From Baffinella frigidus (Eukaryota; Cryptophyceae; Cryptomonadales; Baffinellaceae), in NCBI GenBank assembly GCA_026770585.1, contig MU646368.1, positions 149,523 through 167,886 on the forward strand: a stretch of DNA of 18,364 bases, read 5' to 3'. Below are positions 1-6,056 of the stretch, piece after piece. Each line of letters begins with the position of its first letter. Within the stretch, counting starts at the first letter, position 1. The position numbers and the translations under genes were made by a program. Below the pieces are notes generated by a model. The model made no database searches. It was not told the origin of the DNA and worked only from the letters and a program-made list of their open reading frames with translations.

Positions 1-20
1 GATGGTTGAGGGTTGGGGGT

Positions 21-66
<46 letters not shown>
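1..66. repeat. Telomere-like 7-mer array, GGGTTGA variant
   Basis: About nine copies of the heptamer GGGTTGA reach the window edge. It differs from TTTAGGG by substitutions carried in every unit, so the variant itself was amplified. On the minus (gene) strand it is C-rich. It abuts a truncated exon copy (67-84) with the peptide TCSITA. Confidence 0.9.
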
Positions 67-432
67 GCCGTGATCGAGCATGTCTCACCCCGATGAATAT
101 TTAATTTGAATACTCGCTCAAATTAAATACTCGCCCCCCCAGGAAATTGGAGCCTTTTATTCAGAAATTACGCCAACGGCTCCAATTCCCTATGAGCGTG
201 GAGTGTTTTTCAAAACGGGGATCTGAAGTTGAGCAAGCCGCCTCCCATTCCGCAGGCGTGTCTCCGACCGTGATCAAACATGTCTCTCACCGATGAATAT
301 TCAATTTAAATACTCGCTCAAGCCAAAAACTCGCTCCAAGAGGGAATTGGAGCCTTTTCTTCAGAAATTACGCTAACGGCTCCAATTCCATGCGGGCGGA
401 GTTTTTTTCAAATCGAGCAGGCCACTTAGCAG
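67..432. repeat. Tandem duplication, period about 201 bp, with exon copies
   Basis: Bases 67-232 and 268-432 are diverged direct copies; for example, gtgatcgagcatgtctc recurs as gtgatcaaacatgtctc. Each copy carries a mini inverted repeat, ggaattggagcc to ggctccaattcc (142-189 and 333-389). The region between the copies holds a copy of the GDTPAEWEAAC exon. The array at 1-66 truncates the corresponding exon in the first copy. Confidence 0.8.
223..283 (-). CDS. Exon copy, TCLITVGDTPAEWEAAC type
   Basis: This is a paralogous copy of the exon at 563-650. The shared peptide is TC-ITxGDTPAEWEAAC, with two conserved cysteines. The 5' boundary (AGAG before ACATG) is uncertain. After TTCAG the expected GT is AT, so the copy may not splice. 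Function is unrecognised. Confidence 0.4.
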
Positions 433-560
433 CGGCTGAGTTGCTTTTCACCTTGAATTCAAGGTGATATTCCGGTTAGGTTCCAGGGTAGTGGATGAGA
501 TCCTAGTGCAAATCGTTTAGATGGACTGTATCCGTCAGGCCCCCGGTGGCTGCTAAGTGG
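422..560. mobile_element. 139-bp TIR element, family CCACTTAGCAG, copy 1
   Basis: The terminal inverted repeats are CCACTTAGCAG and CTGCTAAGTGG, with an internal hairpin caccttgaattcaaggtg. The reverse complement aligns along its whole length with the element at 9829-9967, which is also 139 bp and shares cagtccatctaaac. It lies directly after the GT donor of exon 563-650 on the gene strand. No coding capacity is seen, so it is a MITE-like or introner-like element. Confidence 0.8.
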
Positions 561-562
561 AC

Positions 563-650
563 CTGCAGAAGAGCATGCAGCCTCCCATTCCGCAGGGGTG
601 TCTCCGGCTGTGATCGAACATGTCCCGACTTGGACGTCGCAGCGCACCTC
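563..650 (-). CDS. Exon, Cys-containing, GDTPAEWEAACSSA
   Basis: The acceptor AAACCAG precedes GAG, and CTGCAG is followed by donor GTCCAC. The open frame is 29 codons plus one base: EVRCDVQVGTCSITAG, then DTPAEWEAACSSA. It contains three cysteines. It starts in phase 0, which matches the phase-0 end of the upstream EHNSMG exon (976). A TIR element lies immediately downstream, inside the presumed intron. Partial copies occur at 223-283 and 67-84. Family unknown. Confidence 0.6.
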
Positions 651-654
651 CTGG

Positions 655-795
655 TTTGGGGATTGGGGGTTAAGGGTTAGGGAGTGGGGTTTGGGGGTTT
701 GGGGTTTGGGGTTTGGGGGTTTGGGTTTGGGGTTTGGGGTGTGGGGTTTGGGGTTTGGGGTTTGGGGTTTGGGGTTTGGGGTTTGGGGTTTCGAT
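655..795. repeat. Telomere-like array, TTTGGGG variant
   Basis: A run of GGTTTGG units (TTTGGGG register), G-rich on plus and C-rich on the gene strand. It ends in CCAG immediately before exon 563-650, so the array seems to provide the 3' end of the intron. Confidence 0.85.
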
Positions 796-800
796 CGTGC

Positions 801-850
801 CTTGACGTCGAGAGCTGAGCAGCCCCATGGAGTTATGTTCCGTCATTTTG
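801..850 (-). pseudogene. Decayed copy of the EHNSMG exon, GC donor
   Basis: This copy keeps MTEHNSMG and the end CGACGTCAAG, followed by GC instead of GT. Relative to the intact copy at 1174-1254 it lacks six bases near the start of the MTFTEH segment. Two more bases are missing after ATGGGG, which breaks the frame. Confidence 0.5.
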
Positions 851-975
851 AAACCCTAGACCCGAAACCTTGACGCCCCTAAACCCTAGCGTGCCTTGGG
901 GTGTAACTGAACCCTAAGCCGTAGACCCTAAACCCCAAACCCTAAACCCTAGACCCTAAACCCTAAACCCTAAAC
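845..975. repeat. Telomere-like array, CCCTAAA on plus
   Basis: Degenerate CCCTAAA and CCCTAGA heptamers, interrupted around 885-925. The orientation is opposite to most arrays here, so the gene strand reads GTTTAGGG. The first GT of that strand is the donor of exon 976-1056. Confidence 0.8.
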
Positions 976-1056
976 CTTGACGTCGAGCGCAGAGCAGGCT
1001 CCCATAGAGTTGTGTTCCGTGAACGTCATTTCAAACCGCGCGCCACTTCCGTACAC
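976..1056 (-). CDS. Exon, VYGSGARFEMTFTEHNSMGAC type, copy 2
   Basis: An open frame of exactly 27 codons, with the peptide GARFEMTFTEHNSMGACSAL then DVK. The donor CAAG/GTTTAG lies in the adjoining telomere-like repeat. The 5' boundary is inferred from the copy at 1174-1254. Only a few residues differ between the copies, and the differences are mostly silent, which argues that both were under coding constraint. Function unrecognised. Confidence 0.55.
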
Positions 1057-1057
1057 C

Positions 1058-1122
1058 GTTACCTTATCCGTAGGAACCTCCCCTATGTCCCTACGGGTTG
1101 CCTACCGTAGGGTCCCAGGTCC
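1058..1122. repeat. Short palindromic repeat with CCTACGG/CCGTAGG motifs
   Basis: The block cttatccgtaggaacctccc to cctaccgtagggtccc recurs inverted at 3352-3415. Related CCTACCGTAGG arms occur at 5910-5930 and in the element at 10735-10824. It lies in the intron between two EHNSMG exon copies. Confidence 0.55.
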
Positions 1123-1173
1123 TATCGCTTAGGGGTTATTCAAAGTCCCTTCGAAGTCCGCTGTGTGGCGTAC

Positions 1174-1254
1174 CTTGACGTCGACAGCAGAGCAGGCCCC
1201 CATAGAGTTGTGTTCCGTGAAAGTCATTTCAAACCGCGCGCCACTGCCGTAAAC
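1174..1254 (-). CDS. Exon, VYGSGARFEMTFTEHNSMGAC type, copy 1
   Basis: The acceptor CAG precedes GTTTACGGC, and CGTCAAG is followed by donor GTACGC. It is 81 bases, 27 codons, phase 0 at both ends, reading VYGSGARFEMTF, TEHNSMGAC, SAVDVK. The cleanest member of a five-copy family (801, 976, 1174, 1331, 1515). Its phase fits the Cys-rich exon 2207-2392 upstream and exon 563-650 downstream. Confidence 0.65.
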
Positions 1255-1330
1255 CTGATTCAAGGTTTGAGGGTCTGACATTAGAACCCTACGTCCTATC
1301 ACTCCAATCCCTGATCCCTGAACCCCAAGG

Positions 1331-1382
1331 CTCCCATCGAGTTGTGTTCTGTGAACGTCATTTTGCCAGCCTCCGTACCCCT
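1331..1382 (-). pseudogene. Truncated EHNSMG exon copy
   Basis: It keeps KMTFTEHNSMGA, but the 5' part (TACGGAGGCTGGC) has a changed length, and the CSAxDVK end with its donor is missing. Confidence 0.5.
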
Positions 1383-1384
1383 GA

Positions 1385-1475
1385 TTTACGGCCGACAGTA
1401 CGGTTCAGGGGTTAGGGTTAAGGCTTCAGGGGTTAGGGGTTCCTCTTACGGTTCAAGGGTTAGGGTTTAGGAAAC
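1385..1475. repeat. Degenerate TTTAGGG-type array
   Basis: Loose gttcaggggttaggg units, poorly homogenised, between exon remnants. Confidence 0.6.
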
Positions 1476-1514
1476 TCCTCAACATCCCGGAAATTGATGT
1501 TTCATCACAAATTG

Positions 1515-1544
1515 CATTTCGAAGTCCGCGCCGCTTGCGTACAC
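1515..1544 (-). pseudogene. 5' fragment of a VYGSGARFEM exon (VYASGADFEM)
   Basis: Acceptor CCAG precedes GTGTACGCA. Ten codons match the family start, after which the homology stops at the inverted-repeat arm. Confidence 0.5.
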
Positions 1545-1548
1545 CTGG

Positions 1549-1680
1549 TTGATGGTTGAGGGTTGAGGGGTCGGGGATTAGAGTGCAGGCGTTGAGCGTG
1601 CAGGGTGCATGGTTCAGGGTTCAGGGTTCAGGGGTCAGGGAATTTTCGCCATAACCCCGAACTCCATAACCCCGAAACCC
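1549..1680. repeat. Telomere-like array, GGTTGAG/GGTTCAG
   Basis: Short mixed heptamer array, G-rich on plus, ending in ccccgaaaccc. Confidence 0.6.
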
Positions 1681-1702
1681 TAACTGAGACTAAGGCGCAC
1701 AC

Positions 1703-1768
1703 CGAGGAGTTTGTCGGCGGTTCCGAATGAAGAGTGAGGAACGTGAGGAAGCGCGGAAACGGCAACAC
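1703..1768 (-). CDS. Exon fragment, PFPRFLTFLTLHSEPPTNSS
   Basis: Homologous to the 3' half of exon 2207-2392 (PFPRFQTLLALPPEPATNSS). The donor CTCG/GTGTGC is at the same place. The 5' part of the exon is missing, so this is probably a partial duplicate. Confidence 0.4.
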
Positions 1769-1956
1769 CAAACCCCTACACCCCAATTCCAACAGACGCG
1801 CCGACCAAGAAGTCTGCCGATGAAACATTAATTTCCGGGGGATTGAGGAGTGTGCTACACCCGAAACCTTAAACCGTAATTTTGGTTAAGGAACATACCG
1901 GAGAGTTGGGACGCAAAATGTTAAAAGTGCCCAATAAGTGTCGAAATCAACGAAAT

Positions 1957-2028
1957 CAGCGTTGGCGGGTCCGGGGGAAGGGCAAGGAGCGTCTGAAAAT
2001 GCGGAAACGGCACGCCATAGTCTTCCGA
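1957..2028 (-). pseudogene. Exon fragment, EDYGVPFPHFQTLLALPP
   Basis: A third copy of the YGVPFPxFQTLLALPP segment. Both flanks differ from the intact exon and the NSS/GT end is not retained. Confidence 0.4.
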
Positions 2029-2206
2029 TACAACATAAATAATAACTACAATCCCGAGGGATCAAGGAGTTTGCTCAAAACCCAACCCCGAAAACGTAAT
2101 GCCGAGGAAGAAGCAAACCGAGGAATTCGTCAGGGTTAAGGGTTCAGGGAGCTTTCTAAACGGCCAGACATAACTCCGAAACCCTAATTCAGACTAAGGC
2201 GCAGAC

Positions 2207-2392
2207 CGAGGAATTCGTCGCCGGCTCCGGAGGAAGAGCGAGGAGCGTCTGGAAGCGCGGAAACGGCACCCCATAGTCCCCGACCAGCTTCTCGCACTTG
2301 CCAGAAGCGTCCTCCCCGAGGGTGTCGCAGTTCCCCCACGTCCCGTTCGGTACTCCGACGGAGCTGCAGCTCACGGGCCCGCCGCAGGACGC
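2207..2392 (-). CDS. Exon, Cys-rich, ASCGGPVSCSSVGVPNGTW
   Basis: AAACAG precedes GCG and TCCTCG is followed by GTCTGC. The open frame is exactly 62 codons, phase 0 at both ends. Segments: ASCGGPVSCSSVGVPNGTW, GNCDTLGEDASGKCEKL, VGDYGVPFPRFQTLLALPP, EPATNSS. It has four cysteines in a spacing suited to disulphides, typical of secreted proteins. Related copies or fragments lie at 2644-2745, 1957-2028 and 1703-1768. The intron upstream carries a TIR element (2411-2582). Confidence 0.65.
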
Positions 2393-2410
2393 CTGTTTGG
2401 AAGCGGGCTT

Positions 2411-2582
2411 TACCACCAACCCTCACAGTTTGGGCAAATGGTCGAATTTGGCGGTACGTAATGCCGTTGCAGACCGTCGGATTCCGACGTCGGTTATTTT
2501 TAAAACTCCAAAAGCAAGTTGTTTAGAGTTTTAAAACTGGTACGTAATTCCCCAATTGCCCAGACCGTGAGGGCTGGTGGTA
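2411..2582. mobile_element. TIR element, family CCACCAACCCTCACA, copy 1
   Basis: The ends taccaccaaccctcacagtt and its counterpart ending ccgtgagggctggtggta are inverted. Like the copy at 10461-10599 it has a central cgtcggattccgac-type palindrome and arms continuing with ttgggcaaat. It sits in the intron between two Cys-rich exon copies. No ORF. Confidence 0.75.
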
Positions 2583-2643
2583 GGACTTTAGGTTCTGTAC
2601 TGGAAGGCAGGAGCTGGCACTGGACATCGGCAACCCGTCGTAC

Positions 2644-2745
2644 CAATCCAAGGCAGAAAGCACTTTTCCCTGAAGGACTCAAGGCGTCCCACGTCCCGTT
2701 CGGTACTCCGACGGAGCTGCAGTTCACCGGCCCACCACAGGACGC
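2644..2745 (-). CDS. Exon, Cys-rich, ASCGGPVNCSSVGVPNGTW copy
   Basis: CCCCAG precedes GCG; the block ends before GTACGA. It is 34 codons, phase 0 at both ends: ASCGGPVNCSSVGVPNGTWD then ALSPSGKSAFCLGL. The first 19 residues match exon 2207-2392 with one change; the 3' half is unrelated. Both versions have matching phases, so they could be alternative exons. Confidence 0.5.
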
Positions 2746-2785
2746 CTGGGGTGTGGGGTTGGATTTTCAAAACTAAAAAACACAT

Positions 2786-3060
2786 TGTGTTAGGCCCGCC
2801 TCGGGAGCGGTGATCGGTTGGTCCTCAGGACCGCGCTCTAAAAAGGGTTTATCTTCGTATACGTTGTATACTCGGTGATATATGACTCTGGGTAGGTGAC
2901 TCTCTAGAGCATCTTTCTGCTCTTGTTTGTCGCCTCCCAGGGGGTTTGCTACAGGGTTACCTCGATCATGAGAAAGCGCGCCCCCATAGGGTGGTTAGAG
3001 AGTGTCTTGTCTGACGGACCGCGCGAGGTGGGTATGCAGCACGCTGATAAGCGAAATTGC
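2786..3060. other. No recognised gene
   Basis: About 275 bases without a supported exon or array. Nothing was recognised beyond ordinary mixed-composition sequence. Confidence 0.5.
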
Positions 3061-3065
3061 TGCAG

Positions 3066-3132
3066 CGTGCTGAAGCGAAATCCAGAGGGGCAAAATCCGG
3101 AGGGGCGAAATGCGGAGGGGGGATTCCGCTTC
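3066..3132. repeat. Tandem GCGAAATCCGGAGGGG repeat
   Basis: Three to four direct copies of a 16-base unit (gcgaaatccagagggg, gcaaaatccggagggg, gcgaaatgcggagggg), followed by a g-run at 3141-3150. Confidence 0.7.
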
Positions 3133-3160
3133 GAGATTGGAGGGGGGGGGATATTAACGT

Positions 3161-3307
3161 GCGAGGCCACTCAATTTAGACCGGCTTTCATGCGATCTTA
3201 AGGGTGGGTTCTCTCTTATTTCGCTGTATTAGATTCGACACAGCTTTAGTATAGGAGAAAATCCACCCCAGGATAGCAAAACCACGGTTTAAGTTGAGCG
3301 GCCTCGC
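3161..3307. mobile_element. TIR element, family ACTCAATTTAAACCG, copy 1
   Basis: The arms begin gcgaggccactcaatttaga and end in the inverted match through ggcctcgc. Inside, gcgatcttaagggtgg is answered by ccaccccaggatagc. The same arms, with a gctatctt segment, recur at 8571-8731. MITE-like and non-coding. Confidence 0.7.
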
Positions 3308-3496
3308 AAACGAATATAGCCGCTGCCCAGCGAGAAGGGGACAGTCCATCTAAACGTAATCCATAGGCCCTACGGATCAAATCCGTAGGGACATAAGGGG
3401 TTCCTACGGAAAAACCAACGTCGATTTTCGACCTTGGCTTCTAAACAAACCCCCGGTTGCCTCGATAGCGGTTAGGGTTTGGGGGTTGGGGGGTGC
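3308..3496. repeat. Spacer with inverted CCGTAGG repeat
   Basis: No exon seen. Bases 3352-3415 are an inverted, diverged copy of the block at 1058-1122 (cggatcaaatccgtagggac). A short gggtttggggg run follows at 3473-3492. Confidence 0.5.
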
Positions 3497-3565
3497 CATG
3501 GCGTCGCTCGTGCGCGGGAAGTTGCGGAGGTCCCCGCTCGGGAGGACCGTTATGTCGAAGTTCCC
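3497..3565 (-). CDS. Exon, GNFDITVLPSGDLRNFP
   Basis: TTTTGCAG precedes GGGAACTTC; the frame reads GNFDITVLPSGDLRNFPRTS then DAMAP. The GxLRNxP signature resembles GVNLRN at 9331-9419 and GRLRNYP at 11812-11891, so I infer the end of a repeat unit. No clear donor is visible, so the 3' boundary is approximate. A copy lies at 3795-3839. Confidence 0.5.
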
Positions 3566-3596
3566 CTGCAAAAGGGGGGTAGGGGTTTAGGGGGGG

Positions 3597-3720
3597 TGCT
3601 TCGAGGGTTTCGGGACCCCTAGATTTAGCAGCAACGTGACCAAATTTGCACTAGAAAATCCTTAAAGTTAACTACCCACAGGGTAAGTTGATATTTGAGG
3701 AAAGGTCCGTAGTCCACCGT
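3597..3720. repeat. Diverged copy of 17478-17607
   Basis: Sequences such as gtgaccaaatttgcac, aatccttaaagttaact and aaaggtccgtagtcc recur at 17523-17600 in the same order and orientation. On the gene strand it includes a remnant (PETLEA) of exon 17440-17510. This is a dispersed duplication of an exon-intron segment about 13.9 kb away. Confidence 0.65.
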
Positions 3721-3729
3721 GTGGAGGGT

Positions 3730-3915
3730 GTGTGTGGATGATTGGTGTATGGTTTATGGTGAATGGTTCATGGTTTAGGATGTTGTAGTCTAGGGGGGAG
3801 TGCGAACACGCTTGGGAGGGTTGTCACTTCGATGTTCCCCTGCACGATGGGATTGGGGTGTAGGGTGTGGGGTGTAGGGTTTATGGTGTATGGTGTAGGG
3901 TGCAGGGTGTAGGGT
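3730..3915. repeat. Degenerate arrays GGTTTATGGT and GGTGTAGGGT
   Basis: Two short heptamer-like arrays (3740-3780 and 3850-3915) flank the exon copy at 3795-3839. The unit is TGTAGGG/TTTATGG, a variant of TTTAGGG. Confidence 0.65.
3795..3839 (-). CDS. Exon copy, GNIEVTTLPS type
   Basis: GTGCAG precedes GGGAACATC. GNIEVTTLPSVFALP aligns with GNFDITVLPSGDLRN at 3497-3565 but loses the LRNFP segment. Probably a diverged or decaying duplicate; the 3' end is uncertain. Confidence 0.4.
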
Positions 3916-3919
3916 CAAG

Positions 3920-4040
3920 GCGGCGCTGTCAGAAAGTGAGTTTACTGCATGATTGACAAGTGCCTGATGCAGGAGGTAGAGATAGAATCGATCCGGGAAA
4001 AACTCGTAAGCGCGGCCGACACGGGGCACAGTATTTAGCA
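3920..4040 (-). other. Possible exon, frame ambiguous
   Basis: Two minus frames are open over most of the block. One has cysteines (KYCAPCRPRLRV, then SGTCQSC) and runs to a GTAAAC donor candidate; the other reads RAYEFFPDRFYLYLLHQAL. There is no paralog in the window to decide between them. Confidence 0.25.
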
Positions 4041-4200
4041 CAATGCGAAAGGCATGCGCAGCGCTGACGCTGGTGGTTTGGCACTAAATTACCATTATCC
4101 ACTGTTACTTCTTAAGTTAACAGAGGTTCCACTTTTGCTTTGAGACGTTCCACTCTCGACTTTTGTCTCGGTGGGCCGCGCTCTCTGGAGCCGTTTCTCG

Positions 4201-4380
4201 GAGGGGCTGCCACTGTACGAAAAGGGCCTCGACATTTTCATCAAGGCTCTAGGACCACCCGTCCGTGGCCGACTCGTGCGACGGCATGGTCGAAGTGTAC
4301 CAGGAGCAGGGCGAGTACGAGGAGGCGCTATGAGTTGGCTCGACAGCAGAGGCTCGACAGCGGACACGCACCAGCGCCTC
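4201..4380 (+). pseudogene. Broken TPR fragment, kinesin-light-chain-like
   Basis: The only convincing plus-strand coding signal. From 4201, EGLPLYEKGLDIFIKAL; one extra base shifts the frame at 4252; from 4253, DHPSVADSCDGMVEVYQEQG then EYEEAL to a TGA at 4331. A third frame continues YELARQQRLDSGH. Together these follow the tetratricopeptide pattern LxLYEKALxI..KxLGxDHPxVAxS..xxAxVYxxQGxYEEALxLYE known from kinesin-light-chain and nephrocystin-3-like TPR proteins. The two frame breaks argue for a decayed fragment; it lies antisense to the main locus. Tiny introns could also explain the breaks, but no splice sites were seen. Confidence 0.65.
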
Positions 4381-4417
4381 CTCCAAGGGGGTTGAATGTG
4401 TTAGAACGTATCTGGAT

Positions 4418-4488
4418 ACGTTCGTTGACGTTACGTTCGTCGACGAAAACCACAGCCATACGTTCGTTGACGAAAACCACAGCCTTCA
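4418..4488. repeat. Tandem CGTTCGT..GACGAAAACCACAGCC repeat
   Basis: A unit of about 30 bases occurs twice (4433-4458 and 4460-4487), with a partial copy in front. It follows the TPR fragment. Confidence 0.7.
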
Positions 4489-4545
4489 GGAGGAATTGAC
4501 TTTTGGCGAACCCTTCCAAGACTCTGGCGTGGCTGCACCTGGTGC

Positions 4546-4621
4546 CTGAGATGTCGTCACCTCGACGCCCGCGCGTTTCCGGCCTTCCTTGATGAGGCTG
4601 GCGGTGTTGATGTGCACGCCG
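4546..4621 (-). CDS. Exon, GVHINTASLIKEGRKRAGVE
   Basis: Following AACTTAG, the frame reads GVHINTASLIKEGRKRAGVE then VTTSQ. The end is either CAG/GCACCA (GC donor, phase 0) or CAG/GTGCAG seven bases later (4539). The single leading C completes the AAC codon with the AA left by exon 4662-4750, giving DRNGVHIN across the junction. The phase-0 end would fit the GNFDITV exon at 3565. Family not recognised. Confidence 0.55.
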
Positions 4622-4661
4622 CTAAGTTAACATGCTGAGTTCGCGGTACAAATCTGTCAAC
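4622..4661 (-). mobile_element. 40-nt intron equal to an AAGTTGAC mini-element
   Basis: Gene strand: starts GTTGACAGATTTGTACC and ends GTTAACTTAG. The ends are inverted copies of each other, and they also supply GT and AG. Removing exactly these 40 bases joins two open exons in frame. The same short element, with conserved internal GATT-GTACC, recurs at 8518-8558, 8864-8905, 15082-15122 and 16384-16424 in both orientations. Confidence 0.7.
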
Positions 4662-4750
4662 TTTCGATCGCTCTGCTGGATTCCACTCTGTAACACCTCC
4701 GGAGTCTGTGATGCTATGTGAATCCAATAAACTTCTTCATTCCACCAACC
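4662..4750 (-). CDS. Exon, WWNEEVYWIHIASQTPEVLQ
   Basis: The frame from 4750 is open for 29 codons plus two bases: GWWNEEVYWIHIASQ, TPEVLQSGIQQSDR. The acceptor CGGGAG lies inside a sequence like the end of the CCACCAACCCTC element family, so the 5' boundary is less sure. The downstream 40-nt intron restores the frame to exon 4546-4621. Family not recognised. Confidence 0.5.
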
Positions 4751-4771
4751 CTCCCGGTTAGGCCAAATTAT

Positions 4772-4851
4772 CGATTTTAGACTTGAGATTTGCCCTTGCA
4801 GAGACCCCGGATCCGGGGTCTCTGCAAGGGTAAATCCAAAATCTAAAATCG
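4772..4851. repeat. Near-perfect 80-bp palindrome
   Basis: cgattttagacttgagattt to tgcagagacccc, mirrored around ggatcc with few mismatches. A CCACCAACCCTC end (4742-4753) lies beside it, so it may be the core of another TIR element. On the gene strand it lies just upstream of exon 4662-4750. Confidence 0.8.
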
Positions 4852-4902
4852 AATTCGATGTACCTGGCAGCACACGGCACCGTCGAGCGGCCCTGCGCCG
4901 GA

Positions 4903-5265
4903 CCCTGGTTCAGGGTTCTGGGCTGAGGGTTTAGTGGCTGGGGTTTGGGGTTTAGGGTTTCGGGTTTGGGTTTCAGGGTTTAGGGTTTAGGGTTTAAGGT
5001 TTAGAGTTTAGGTTCCAGGTTTTAGGTATTAGGGTTAAGGGTTGGTTAAGAGATGGTTTAGGATTGGGTTTGGGTTGGTTTGGGGTTGATTAAGGGTTGG
5101 TTTGGGGTTGGTTTGGTGTAGGGTTGGGTTTAGGGTGTAGGGTTGTAGGGTTTAGAAACTGGTTGTGGATTGGTGTAGGGTTGGTGTGGGGTTGGTGTAG
5201 GGTTGGTGTAGGGTTGGTGTAGGGTCGGTTGTGGGTTGGTTTAGGGTTGAGTCCGGGTAGGTTGA
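4903..5265. repeat. Telomere-like array, TTTAGGG to GGTGTAGGGTTGG
   Basis: Starts as TTTAGGG/TTTGGGG units and passes into longer GGTTGGTGTAGGGTT units. It directly follows the donor side of exon 5274-5367 on the gene strand. G-rich on plus. Confidence 0.85.
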
Positions 5266-5273
5266 GGGTGCAC

Positions 5274-5367
5274 CGTTGACGACAGAGATGACAAACTCGC
5301 GGCGCGAAAGCCACACCCCAGAGTAGTCTCTCCCCAGGGACGCCGATGCGGTCAGGAGCGCGTCCAC
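5274..5367 (-). CDS. Exon, VDALLTASASLGRDYSGVW (repeat unit, 2nd half)
   Basis: CGCGTAG precedes GTGGACGCG. VDALLTASASLGRDYSGVWL then SRREFVISVVN, ending before GTGCAC (alternative donor GTCAAC). The pattern VDALLxF..LG.DYSGxW....F.ISV is shared with exon 10144-10263 and completes the beta-sandwich-like unit begun by exon 7302-7421, which ends in phase 0. A second copy, split by a TIR element, lies at 6056-6272; this uninterrupted copy serves as its empty site. Confidence 0.65.
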
Positions 5368-5374
5368 CTACGCG

Positions 5375-5655
5375 GTGTGTGCTTTTGTAAGTGTGGAATG
5401 TGCTAGTGTAGCCTGGACAGTGCTTCACTATAGCAAACACAACGCCCGCACGATAGCAAAAAAGTGTTGGTCAGAAGCGCGTCCACCTGTGCCGGAAGAG
5501 CGATTTTGGGGTGAGGGGTTTGGAGTCTGGGTTTGTGCTATCTCAAGGGTGGAATGTGCTATCTTAGCCTCGAAATCACTGCGGGCAGCAGTGAGTCCAC
5601 CTGCGTTTAGGGTTTAGGGTTTAGGGAGAGCGCGGATGGAATCTAATGCGGGAAC
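5375..5655. repeat. Spacer with GTGTGGAATGTGCTAG repeats
   Basis: No exon supported. Bases 5388-5460 (tgtggaatgtgctagtgtag to aacgcccgcacgatagcaaa) recur at 6377-6452. The motif gtggaatgtgctat is also at 5550. A short TTTAGGG run lies at 5605-5627. Confidence 0.6.
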
Positions 5656-5851
5656 ACCACCCTGGAGGGGACTTGCGGCCAATCCCGAATAACCCTTTAT
5701 CGCAAAAGTTGACAGGATTTGTACCACTAAAATACTTGTAAGACCGTTTTGTACCAGATCCATTCATCACGGGGGACTGAGGGCTCAGTCCTTTTCAAGG
5801 GGAGTTGACTTAAGAATGCTCAAAATACCCCCACCCTGCCTCCAGGGTGGT
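5656..5851. mobile_element. Possible TIR element, ACCACCCTGGAGG ends
   Basis: accaccctggagg (5656-5668) is mirrored by cctccagggtggt (5839-5851). Inside are half of the mini-element motif (aaagttgacaggatttgtacc, 5704-5726) and the hairpin ggactgagggctcagtcc. Non-coding. Confidence 0.5.
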
Positions 5852-5875
5852 ATCCAATTGAAATGCGTTTTGCAC

Positions 5876-5979
5876 TATCCCTTAAGTGACCAGTAGGCTC
5901 GTACGCCCTACCGTAGGGCCCTAGGACCTGCCTAGGGCTTCCACGGGCGATTATTCGCCCGTTGGTCACTTAAGGGATA
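5876..5979. mobile_element. TIR element, TATCCCTTAAGTGACC ends
   Basis: tatcccttaagtgacca is mirrored by ttggtcacttaagggata, about 104 bp in total. The interior holds ccctaccgtagggcccta and cgggcgattattcgcccg hairpins. Non-coding. Confidence 0.65.
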
Positions 5980-5985
5980 CACAGG

Positions 5986-6056
5986 GTGTGATATGCTATC
6001 GTAGCCTCGACTGAGATGCTATCGTAGCCTCGACTGCTATCGTAGCCTCGACTGAG
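5986..6056. repeat. Tandem GCTATCGTAGCCTCGACT repeat
   Basis: Three copies of gctatcgtagcctcgact, two followed by gagat, directly at the end of the split VDALL exon copy. A related tail (tagtgtagcctcgac) follows the GTGTGGAATGTGC motif at 6385. Confidence 0.7.

Larger units (their letters stand above)
1484..1838. repeat. Inverted repeat pair around an exon remnant
   Basis: cccggaaattgatgtttcatc (1484-1504) is mirrored by gatgaaacattaatttccggg (1818-1838). Between the arms lie an exon fragment, a GGTTCAG/GGTTGAG array and a Cys-rich exon fragment. The left arm interrupts the VYASGADFEM exon just after its methionine codon. It could be a TIR element that captured exons, or two insertions of one element. 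Confidence 0.5.

Noticed and set aside
60-420. CRISPR array
   Set aside because: Two diverged 200-bp copies, with no short regular repeat-spacer pattern and no cas genes; the DNA is eukaryotic in character.
4140-4499. 119-codon plus ORF at the TPR region
   Set aside because: The TPR signal lies in other frames; this frame has no recognisable motif.
5150-5440. 116-codon minus ORF with NPTPTLHQPHTNP repeats
   Set aside because: The C-terminal two thirds is the telomere-like array; the first part is exon 5274-5367 read in the wrong frame.
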